A stretch of 58,502 nucleotides of DNA from Novosphingobium naphthalenivorans NBRC 102051 (GTDB lineage Bacteria; Pseudomonadota; Alphaproteobacteria; Sphingomonadales; Sphingomonadaceae). The position numbers and the translations under genes were made by a program. The stretch spans positions 1 to 58,502 of the forward strand of contig NZ_BCTX01000030.1 of assembly GCF_001590985.1 (NCBI RefSeq), given 5' to 3'. The notes under the pieces are model-generated. The model saw only the letters and a program-made list of their open reading frames with translations, searched no databases and was not told the DNA's origin. The number at the start of each line of letters is the position of its first letter. Positions within the stretch are counted from its first letter, which is position 1. Shown one piece after another: positions 28,362 through 35,110 of the stretch.

Positions 28362-29630
28362 TCATGGCGTCGCCCCAGCCACATCGGGCGCCGGTGTCGT
28401 CAGATGCGCCAGGCGCGCCTCGGCGTCGTGATAGGCGACCAGCGCATCGACGAATGCGCCTCTCGTGTCGGCCAGAGTCCTCTCCGCATCAAGCAGATCG
28501 AGCTGGCTGAAACGGCCTTGCGCATAACCGATCCTGGCGATGCGGGCCGTTTCGCTTGCTGCCGCGAGCGCGGGTCCGCCCGTCGAGCGCGCGGTTGCGG
28601 CCGCGTTGGCAAGCTCGGCCTGCGCGGCGGCGATCGCCTGTTCGGTGTCGAGGACAGTGACCCGCCGCTTCGCATCGACCGCCTGCCGTTCGGCCTGCGC
28701 TTGGCTCAATGCAGCACGACCGCTATTGAACAGCGGAAAGGGAATGCTGACCCCGAATACCGCCGCCGTGTCGCCAGTTGCGGACAGCCGCCGTGCCCCG
28801 GCGCTTAATGTGACGTCGGGGATACGTTGCGAGCGAGCGAGACGCACTTGTGCGCTTGCCGTGGCCACGTCGGCTTCGGCGGCGGCCAGGATGAGCGTTC
28901 CGTCTGCTGAAGCCGGTCGCGTCGGGCCATATCCGCCGACCCGATCGAACCAGCCGGCATCCAATGGCCCCGCAACGGGCTCGCCGATCAGGCGTCCAAG
29001 GTTCTCCCGCGCAACGGCCGCCTCCCGCCGTGCCTGATCGAGCGCGACGTTGGCATTGACGCGCTGAACGTCGGCGCGCTGCTGCTCGATCGGAGAAGCG
29101 GCGCCGGCGGTTACGCGCGTGCTGGCCGCGCGAAACCCTTCATCCGCGAAACCGGCGAGTTGACGCGCGATCTCCACCCGCCGCTCGGCCGACGCTGCCG
29201 CGATATAGGCCTGGGTTACGCGCTCGCGCAGATCGGCGAGCGTGATGGCGGCTTCAAGGCGCGCTCGCAGGCTGCGCGAATCTGCAACGGCGATGCGTGC
29301 TGACCGCTTGCCGCCCAGTTCGATCGGCAATGCCAGGCCGGTCATGACCTCGGCGCTCTGCGTGCCACGATAGAGACCTGAGCCCGCGACGTTCTCGACC
29401 TGAACCTGGACTTCAGGATTGGGCCGGAGGCCCGCGACGGTGCGCGCCGCGTCAGCCGCGCGCACGCCAGCGTTGGCAGCCTCAAGGTTGGGTGAAGAGG
29501 CTCCGGCCGCATCCAGGGCACGTTCGAGCGTATATGGGGGTGCCGAATGCGGCGGCGACGCGGCCGTCTGCGCCTGTGCGATCGACGCGCAGGACGACAC
29601 GGCCAGCAGGGCCGCGATAAAGCGATGCAT
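28362..29630 (-). CDS. czcC: CzcC-type outer-membrane efflux protein
   Basis: A 422-residue TolC-family channel with a signal peptide (MHRFIAALLAVSSCASIAQA). Two homologous helical repeats are visible, with the family motifs LRPNPEVQVQVEN early and GYAQGRFSQLDLLDAERTL late. It would form the outer-membrane exit of CzcCBA. The stop lies about 100 bp upstream of czcB, and the gene follows a small His-rich secreted protein, matching the czcI-czcC-czcB-czcA order known from Cupriavidus. Confidence 0.93.
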   Translation of the reverse strand: MHRFIAALLAVSSCASIAQAQTAASPPHSAPPYTLERALDAAGASSPNLEAANAGVRAADAARTVAGLRPNPEVQVQVENVAGSGLYRGTQSAEVMTGLALPIELGGKRSARIAVADSRSLRARLEAAITLADLRERVTQAYIAAASAERRVEIARQLAGFADEGFRAASTRVTAGAASPIEQQRADVQRVNANVALDQARREAAVARENLGRLIGEPVAGPLDAGWFDRVGGYGPTRPASADGTLILAAAEADVATASAQVRLARSQRIPDVTLSAGARRLSATGDTAAVFGVSIPFPLFNSGRAALSQAQAERQAVDAKRRVTVLDTEQAIAAAQAELANAAATARSTGGPALAAASETARIARIGYAQGRFSQLDLLDAERTLADTRGAFVDALVAYHDAEARLAHLTTPAPDVAGATP

Positions 29631-29690
29631 GATTTAAAGGCTCCTGACAGTTTTCCAGAAAACCCCGGAACTCGGGGCAAAAGGACGCTG

Positions 29691-30023
29691 TCAGGCGCGT
29701 GGAGGACGGTACGCGGGGTAAGTTGGCGCCGAAGAACCGTCCACGGCATTGGCGATGGACAGCAAGGATTTGATCATGCTGACAAGGCTAATCCTGCTCT
29801 CGCGTGCCGGTTCGGCGATGTGATGGCCATGACAGGTCGCATGGTGATGCGGCGTACCTTTGTCGATATCGGACGGCACTTCGTCGCGATCGCCCTCAAA
29901 GTGCCCAAGCGCCGAGGCGGTCTCACTGTCGATGCAAGCAACCGGCTCTGCGGCATGCGCCATCACACCCGTGGCCAGGGAAATCGAGAGCAGGACCGCA
30001 AGCATGACAGATAGCCATCGCAT
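29691..30023 (-). CDS. CzcI-like His-rich secreted protein
   Basis: A 110-residue protein with a signal peptide (MRWLSVMLAVLLSISLATGVMA) and a mature part carrying a dense His cluster (GTPHHHATCHGHH) plus two single Cys. Position and composition match CzcI, the small periplasmic protein encoded ahead of czcC that affects czc expression, but residue-level similarity cannot be judged by eye. ATG 30023 gives the signal peptide directly; an in-frame ATG 36 bp upstream is less likely. The start codon sits inside a 16-bp palindrome, which could limit translation. Confidence 0.75.
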   Translation of the reverse strand: MRWLSVMLAVLLSISLATGVMAHAAEPVACIDSETASALGHFEGDRDEVPSDIDKGTPHHHATCHGHHIAEPARESRISLVSMIKSLLSIANAVDGSSAPTYPAYRPPRA

Positions 30024-30037
30024 AGCTCTTGAGCTAT
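30022..30037. repeat. Palindrome over the czcI-like start codon
   Basis: ATAGCTC and GAGCTAT form a perfect 7-bp inverted repeat around two bases, overlapping the first bases of the start codon at 30021-30023. It could be an operator or an mRNA hairpin hiding the initiation site. The flanking 30038-30274 stretch is clearly AT-richer than the window average and probably holds the czc promoter. I could not choose a -35/-10 pair with confidence, though TATAAC on the minus strand is a candidate -10. Confidence 0.4.
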
Positions 30038-30274
30038 CATGCGTCGGCTCGCGAAGCAAAAAAAATCTGGGGCCAATAAGACGCCCATTTCACAGAAAGT
30101 TATAACATATCTAGCCCATTTAGATTCGGCTGATTACGGTTATTAAATTGCGGAAATACCCCACTGTCCGTATAAAAACATGTTTGTGCTTCGCGTGCCC
30201 GCGACACCTTCCCCAAACAGATTCCAATTTCCCGCCGCGACAGCAATCAATTCGTATCTTCGCTACTTAGGAGG

Positions 30275-30864
30275 TTAGCGCAATGGTATGCCTATCTGGT
30301 TAAGGTGTTTCACCCACGGCCAGCGCTTGCGGATGGCATCGAGAATGGCCTGGGCGCCTGCGCTGTCCGAGTTCAAGGCTAAAGCCCTTCCCGGCTAAAG
30401 CCCTTCCCGGCTAAAGCCGGGGGTTTGAAACCAAAGGTGGGACAATCAACCAGTGTTCCGGTCTTCATCATCACCGCCTTTGATTTGAGCTGCGTGGTCA
30501 CGGCTTCAAACAGTGTCCGGTCAAGCCTGTGGGCAACCAGCAGCCTGCGGAATCTGACGAAGGCTGTACGTTCAGGCGTCGCTTCATTCGCGGAAAATCC
30601 GCAGAGGCGGCGAAAAGAGGCTCGATCGTAGAGCGCTTTGGCCAGCTTCACGTCAGACAGGTCGTACCAGATCGACAGAAGCAGGGCTCTCAACATCGCC
30701 AGCGGCGGCCAAGCCGGCTCGCCCTTGGCAGCCGGATAGAGCGGATCGATCAGCATCGCGACCTGGCTCCCGTCGATCAGCGATACCAACGCGTCGAGCG
30801 ATGAAGCCGCTCGCTCACGCCCTGCAAAACCAACTTGCTCCTGTCCAATCGAACGTTGCGCCAC
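30275..30864 (-). pseudogene. IS5-family transposase remnant, internally disrupted
   Basis: The first 140 codons (30864-30445) are a standard IS5-family N-terminus: a helical DUF772 region with DPLYPAAKGEPAWPPLAMLR, YDLSDVKLAKALYDRASFRR and CGFSANEATPERTAFVRFRR. The frame diverges right after TGTLVD, where the family normally continues into the DDE catalytic core. A short downstream piece (30376-30275) reads DSAGAQAILDAIRKRWPWVKHL, a later part of the same transposase. The roughly 70 bp between them are foreign and contain tandem GGCTAAAGCC repeats, so the core is replaced or deleted. It cannot be active. The start is GTG. Confidence 0.8.
30377..30423 (-). repeat. 16-bp tandem repeat inside the IS5 remnant
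   Basis: Two tandem copies of GGCTAAAGCCCTTCCC (30377-30392 and 30393-30408) are followed by a third partial GGCTAAAGCC leading into GGGGG. Each unit contains the small palindrome GGCTaaAGCC. Read on the minus strand the outer copy forms CCCCCGGCTTTAGCCGGG, which looks like the subterminal hairpins of IS200/IS605-type elements. A relic of such an element is one explanation for the disruption. Confidence 0.6.
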
Positions 30865-30870
30865 CTGCCG

Positions 30871-31010
30871 CTCTCCTTCTAGGAAAGCCTATAGAATCAG
30901 CTATCAATGCCCCTTTCTACGCCCACCCGCTCACAGATCCCATGACGAGGTGGATAGCGATCGACACTCTGGCAGAGTGAGTTTGCTGACCACACTCTCA
31001 GGAGGCCGAT
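30871..31010 (+). other. IS110 5' leader, candidate bridge-RNA region
   Basis: In IS110 elements the stretch between the left end and the transposase gene encodes a structured bridge RNA that recognises donor and target DNA. Here the 140 bp upstream of the transposase contain a perfect hairpin, CACTCT and AGAGTG around GGC (30965-30979), and a related ACACTCTCAGG copy just before the ribosome site. The left end of the element was not located, so this is a candidate by position only. Confidence 0.35.
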
Positions 31011-32216
31011 ATGCAGATTGCAACTGACCGTACCCAAGCGTCGACCGCTATCCCGACCGATCTTGGCGCGATTTTCGTTTCAATGGAACTGAGCCGATCG
31101 ATCTGGCTGATCACCTCGCTATTGCCCGGCAGCGGCGAGAAGCTGTCGAAGCATGTAGTGCGCGCCTGGGATATCGCCGGTTTATTGGCACGCTTTACCC
31201 AACTGCAGGCAAAAGCGCAGGCGCGAACAGGACGCAGCTTTCCAATAATCGTGATCCAGGAAGCCGGCCTTGATGGCTTCTGGATCCACCGCGTTTTGCG
31301 CAAGGAGGGGATAAAAAGCCACGTCGTGGATCCCGCTTCAATTGCGACCTCACGCCGTCGTCGTCGCGCAAAGACCGACCGGATCGACGGCGAGGCGCTG
31401 GTCCGGGCCTTGCTGGCCTATAAACGAGGGGAACCACGTGTGTGTGCGATGGTCAGGGTGCCAACACCCGAGGAAGAGGATCGACGTCGTATTTGTCGCG
31501 AACGCAAGGTTCTGATCGCGGATCGGATTCGCCACGCCAATCGCATCAAAGGCCTGCTCTTCGCGCGGGGGGTGACAGGCTATCAGCCGCTGCGCCGCGA
31601 CCGGCGGGAGCGGCTGGAAAAACTCATGACCGGCGATGGCCGTCCGCTACCGATGCATCTGAAAGTCCAGATTGGCCGCGAACTCGACCGGCTCGAACTG
31701 CTGCTCGAGCAGATCAGAGCGGTGGAGGCCGAGCGGGACGCGCTGCTTGCCGCGGAAACTACCGCCATGCCGGCACCAGCCGCAATGCTGCTCGATATCA
31801 AGGGCATTGGCCCCGAGTTCGCCGCCATTCTCTGGTCGGAAGGCTTGTTCCGGCACTTCTCCAACCGGAGAGAGGTCGCTGCCTATGCGGGGCTGGCGCC
31901 AACGCCCTGGCAGAGTGGATCGGTCGACCGCGAACAGGGCGTGTCAAAGGCGGGGAACCCCCGGCTGCGCACAACGCTGATCCAACTGGCCTGGCTGTGG
32001 CTCCGCAACCAGCCAGAATCGGCGCTTGCCCAATGGTACCAGCAACGGGTCCGATTCAACGACGGCCGGCTGAAGAAATCGATGGTCGTGGCCTTGGCCC
32101 GAAAACTGCTGGGTCGCGCTGTGGAAATATGTCACCGCCGGTGTCGTCATCGAGGGCGCGTTGATGAAAGCCGCTTGACCCTTTATCCAGCCGTCATTCC
32201 AATCCTCAGGACCTGA
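31011..32216 (+). CDS. IS110-family transposase with shifted C-terminus
   Basis: A 401-residue frame. The N-terminal RuvC-like DEDD domain is visible (LGAIFVSMELSRSIW; VIQEAGLDGFWIHRVL; AKTDRIDGEALVRALL). The C-terminal transposase_20 domain carries the catalytic-serine region (GIGPEFAAILWSEGLF through GVSKAGNPRLR). An AGGAGG ribosome site precedes ATG 31011. The normal family tail is found one frame over: dropping one G from GGG at 32111-32113 restores LLVALWKYVTAGVVIEGAL and a stop at 32178. As written, the last 35 or so residues are out of frame. This is a real frameshift, a programmed slip or a sequencing error. The essential serine domain lies before it. Confidence 0.85.
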   Translation: MQIATDRTQASTAIPTDLGAIFVSMELSRSIWLITSLLPGSGEKLSKHVVRAWDIAGLLARFTQLQAKAQARTGRSFPIIVIQEAGLDGFWIHRVLRKEGIKSHVVDPASIATSRRRRRAKTDRIDGEALVRALLAYKRGEPRVCAMVRVPTPEEEDRRRICRERKVLIADRIRHANRIKGLLFARGVTGYQPLRRDRRERLEKLMTGDGRPLPMHLKVQIGRELDRLELLLEQIRAVEAERDALLAAETTAMPAPAAMLLDIKGIGPEFAAILWSEGLFRHFSNRREVAAYAGLAPTPWQSGSVDREQGVSKAGNPRLRTTLIQLAWLWLRNQPESALAQWYQQRVRFNDGRLKKSMVVALARKLLGRAVEICHRRCRHRGRVDESRLTLYPAVIPILRT

Positions 32217-32529
32217 TCAGTTCTGACGGATCCAGGTGGACGAACCGAAGGAGACCGTGGCTTCCATAGCCGTCGCACAGAATGGTTTCGTCTTCCTGAG
32301 CCCAGCGGCCGCAAGCGGGATATTGGTGCAGCCGTCACGAGCGGCGACCGAATGTGAGGTTGATCGTGCTCGGCAACGAGCCGCGTCTTGTCGAAGGGTT
32401 CAGACCTCGGATACGCGAGTACTGGAGATCATGGATGTCGCCCTAACATCCCTTGCCCCAAGCTCGTCATGTGAGGTCTCCTAGTTGCTATAGGGTCAAG
32501 AAGAATTTTGCCGGCTGGCTCGAAACCTA
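32179..32529. other. IS110 right flank and truncated metal-gene remnant
   Basis: About 350 bp without an intact gene. The left part should contain the right end of the IS110 element, whose boundary I could not fix. The right part (32469-32499, minus strand) carries a MerR-type promoter remnant followed by ATG 32470 and a 13-codon frame (MTSLGQGMLGRHP) that stops. This looks like the start of a lost regulated gene cut off by the insertion. Confidence 0.5.
32475..32499 (-). promoter_or_regulatory. Orphan MerR-type promoter remnant
   Basis: On the minus strand, TTGACC (32499-32494) is followed by CTATAGCAACTAGGAGACC, a degenerate dyad of the ACCCTnTAG type. The base composition and -35 match the pbrT and pbrA sites, but the -10 at 19-bp spacing (TCACAT) is poor. 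It faces the IS110 element and no longer drives a recognisable gene. Confidence 0.5.
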
Positions 32530-34515
32530 TCAGGTGGCTGCAGCCCGGCGACGATTCAGGACGAATCCCCCGCCCACGGCCACAAGCATCAACAGTTGCG
32601 CGCCCATCGACTGGAATGTTGGAAAGATGCCGAGCATCGAAACGCGAATGCCGCCGGCAAACGGTGCGATGTCGATGATGCCTGCTTCCTGTAGCGCCGC
32701 CACGCCCTTGCCAGCGAGCACGATGGTGAGGATGGCCATCAGCCACGCGCTGTAGGCGAAGAATTTCGCGATCGGCAGGTCGCGGCTGTAGCGCAGCATC
32801 GCCCAGGCAATGAATCCGAGCAGCAAGACCGCCGAGCCCGCTCCCGCCAGCATCATGCCGCCATTGCCCTGCGTCCAGAGCGCGGCATAGAACAGGATCG
32901 TCTCGAACACCTCGCGATAGACGACGACGAAAGCGAGGCCGAACAGGAACCAGGCCGACTGCCGCGACAGCGCGCGCGACATCTTCTCGCGGATGTAGCG
33001 TTGCCATTGATCCGCCTGGGCTTTGCCATGCATCCAGATTCCCACGGAGAGCAGGACGACGGCCGCGAACAGCGATCCGAACCCTTCGGTCAGTTCGCGG
33101 CTCGCGCCGCTGATTCCGATCGCATAGGTCGCGATCGCCCAGGTCAGGGCGCCCACCGCCAGCGCGCCAATCCAGCCGGCATGGACATAGGGCAGCACTT
33201 CGGGCCGGTCGGCCTTGCGCAGGAAGGCAATCATCGCGACGACGATCAACAGCGCTTCAAGGCCCTCGCGCAGCAGGATGGTGAGAGCGCCGACGAAGGT
33301 CGATGCACTGCTCGCCGCGTCCGGAGACAGCGCAGCTTCCGCGTCATCGAACAGACCACCGAGCACCTGGACGCGGGTCGCCACCTCGTCGGCCGGGCGG
33401 CCTTGCTGGAGCGATGCGCGGAATTCGCCCATGGCGCTCTCGATATGCCCCATAAGCGTTGCGTCACGCGCGGTCAGCATGGGTTCGAGCGGCTCGAACC
33501 CGTCGAGATAGGCCGACAGCGCTAATTCCTGCGCCGCATGGCGATTGCCCGCGCGATAGGCCGCGAGGCTCTGCGCCAGCTTGCCCCGCGCCACGTCAAG
33601 CGAGCCCGGTGCCTGCTGAACCACGGCTTCGGGGTGGCGGCGCAGATAGGCTATGATCGCATCGGCCTGCTCGGGCCCCATGCTCTTGGCGAGCGTTTCC
33701 GGGGTCAGCCCGGCCAGTGCCGTCAGATCGGGAATCCTTTGGCGAAGGCTGGGATCGGCTTTCCATAGCCGTTCGCCCTCCTTAGCGGCCGCATCGGAAA
33801 AGGCGAAATGTCCCGCATAGAAAGCAAGCGCCCAGCGATCATCAGATGGCAGCGATGAGAAGCTTTGCATCGCCGTGCCGTCGATGCCCTGGTCAATCAC
33901 CTGATAGAGCGCGAAGGGACTGCGCTGGCGGGCCCGGGCGACATCGGTGAACGCGATCGGCGGGGTGGCGAGCTTGGCGGCGTTCGGGCCACGACCATCG
34001 CCGGCCGCACCGTGGCAGCTCGCGCAATTCTGGGCGAAGAGCGTCGCGCCACGGGCGAAATCGGGTGCCTTGGCCGGAGCAAGCGGGACCGGATAGGCTT
34101 TCAGCAGATCGGCGGCGAGACCATGGGCAAGATCGGCAACCTGGCTCGGCGAGCCCTTGGCGGCAACGACCGCCTGAAGCCGTGTCGCGCCCTCGAGGAG
34201 CCGGGCGCGTTCAGGCGTTGGCGGCAGCGCCGCGAGGCGCGCGGAGACCGACGCCGCGAACTCGGTCATTTCAGCATATTCGGAGGCACTCTTGATCCTG
34301 CCTCCGGAGACCGCATCACCATAGTCGACCGCCATATAGTCTAGAAGCCGCCATGCGGTCTGGACATCCGCCGTTTCGGCCTGGGCGATGGCGCTTGCAC
34401 CCAGTGTACAGAACACGGCACCAAGCACCGCCAACATGCGGAGCGCCCATCGGTGGCGTGAGGGCACTTGCACGCGAATCGGCAAAAGGCGGAGGCGGGA
34501 CGGGGACGTAAACAT
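32530..34515 (-). CDS. pbrT: PbrT-type cytochrome c/FTR1 metal permease
   Basis: A 661-residue protein with the same plan as the 16814-18850 paralogue: signal segment (MLAVLGAVFCTLGASAIAQA, about residues 27-46), cytochrome c domain with CASCH (FAQNCASCHGAAGDGRG), a helical periplasmic region, and the FTR1 permease with REGLEALLIV and REVFETILFY. Next to pbrR and pbrA it matches PbrT, the lead-uptake member of the iron/lead transporter family in Cupriavidus. The frame begins at ATG 34515, but the predicted transcription start is at or beside that base. Translation may be leaderless, or may begin at the Met codon 78 bp downstream that opens the signal segment. It ends near the IS110 scar. Confidence 0.92.
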   Translation of the reverse strand: MFTSPSRLRLLPIRVQVPSRHRWALRMLAVLGAVFCTLGASAIAQAETADVQTAWRLLDYMAVDYGDAVSGGRIKSASEYAEMTEFAASVSARLAALPPTPERARLLEGATRLQAVVAAKGSPSQVADLAHGLAADLLKAYPVPLAPAKAPDFARGATLFAQNCASCHGAAGDGRGPNAAKLATPPIAFTDVARARQRSPFALYQVIDQGIDGTAMQSFSSLPSDDRWALAFYAGHFAFSDAAAKEGERLWKADPSLRQRIPDLTALAGLTPETLAKSMGPEQADAIIAYLRRHPEAVVQQAPGSLDVARGKLAQSLAAYRAGNRHAAQELALSAYLDGFEPLEPMLTARDATLMGHIESAMGEFRASLQQGRPADEVATRVQVLGGLFDDAEAALSPDAASSASTFVGALTILLREGLEALLIVVAMIAFLRKADRPEVLPYVHAGWIGALAVGALTWAIATYAIGISGASRELTEGFGSLFAAVVLLSVGIWMHGKAQADQWQRYIREKMSRALSRQSAWFLFGLAFVVVYREVFETILFYAALWTQGNGGMMLAGAGSAVLLLGFIAWAMLRYSRDLPIAKFFAYSAWLMAILTIVLAGKGVAALQEAGIIDIAPFAGGIRVSMLGIFPTFQSMGAQLLMLVAVGGGFVLNRRRAAAT

Positions 34516-34521
34516 CCTCCT

Positions 34522-34552
34522 CCTTTAGACCCTCTAGCAGCTAGAGGGTCAA
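34522..34552 (-). promoter_or_regulatory. MerR-family operator-promoter of pbrT
   Basis: Minus strand: -35 TTGACC (34552-34547), 19-bp spacer, weak -10 TAAAGG (34527-34522). The spacer contains a perfect dyad, ACCCTCTAGC and GCTAGAGGGT around one base (34529-34549), the most symmetric of the MerR sites in this window. PbrR from the adjacent gene is the expected regulator. An AAGGAGGAGG stretch overlaps the -10 and would not be in the transcript. Confidence 0.85.
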
Positions 34553-34623
34553 GCAGTTTTGCGACTTGTTTGCATTAGCGTGACTGGCCGCAAAAAAATG
34601 ATTCTGAGGCTACCCCGCCCCTC

Positions 34624-35043
34624 CTAACCGCCCGCCACGGAATCCGGCGCCAGGGTCTCGATGATCCGGCACTCGGAAATGGTGCCCTGCCCGCACTGGA
34701 CGATAACGCTGCTCAGTTCGGATCTGAGGGTATTCAGATCCCGAAGCTTCCGGTCGATCTCGGCGAGATGTTCGCGGGCGATCGTGTCGACGGCCTTGCA
34801 CGAAATGTCTTTCTGGTCCGCGAGCTTGAGAAGCTCCTGGACCTGGTCGATCGAGAAACCCAGCGCGCGTGCCCGGCGGATGAAGCTGAGCCGTGCGAGA
34901 TGCTGCGCGGAATAGGCCCGATAATTGCCCTTCGTTCGCCCCGGCGGGGCAAGCAAGCCTACACTCTCATAGTAGCGAATTGTCTCGACCTTCGTCCCTG
35001 TCGCTTTCGCGAGCTTTCCAATGCTGAGTAGCTCGACGGACAT
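34624..35043 (-). CDS. pbrR: MerR-family divalent-metal regulator PbrR
   Basis: A 139-residue MerR protein. The winged helix-turn-helix (SIGKLAKATGTKVETIRYYE, residues 7-26) is followed by YRAYSAQHLARLSFIRRARA and the dimerisation helix. Metal ligands fit a divalent sensor: Cys82 (DISCKAV), matching the cysteine that marks Zn/Cd/Pb sensors and is Ser in CueR, plus Cys117 and Cys125 in the metal loop (CGQGTISEC). This suits Pb, Cd or Zn. ATG 35043 was chosen; an ORF extension to 35577 is antisense to pbrA. It is divergent from pbrA and shares its operator, and it points the same way as pbrT, matching the pbrT-pbrR/pbrA layout. Confidence 0.93.
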   Translation of the reverse strand: MSVELLSIGKLAKATGTKVETIRYYESVGLLAPPGRTKGNYRAYSAQHLARLSFIRRARALGFSIDQVQELLKLADQKDISCKAVDTIAREHLAEIDRKLRDLNTLRSELSSVIVQCGQGTISECRIIETLAPDSVAGG

Positions 35044-35048
35044 ATCGG

Positions 35049-35079
35049 TTGACCCTCTAGTGACTTCAGACTTTATAGA
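35049..35079 (+). promoter_or_regulatory. MerR-family operator-promoter of pbrA
   Basis: Plus strand: -35 TTGACC (35049-35054), 19-bp spacer, -10 TATAGA (35074-35079). The spacer starts with the ACCCTCTAG half-site; the second half is degenerate (CTTCAGACT), and a CCCTCTA/TAGAGGG pair also brackets the -10. It lies 5 bp from the pbrR start codon, so PbrR binding here would also repress its own gene. Confidence 0.85.
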
Positions 35080-35110
35080 GGGCGTCATGTCGAAGAGTCG
35101 AGGTGACGAT

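Noticed and set aside
30377..30423. Short tandem repeat considered as a CRISPR array
   Set aside because: Units are 16 bp, directly adjacent without spacers, and lie inside a transposase remnant.
34513..34525. AAGGAGGAGG as the ribosome site of pbrT
   Set aside because: It overlaps the promoter -10 and sits too close to the ATG; if the MerR-type promoter is used it would not be in the mRNA.
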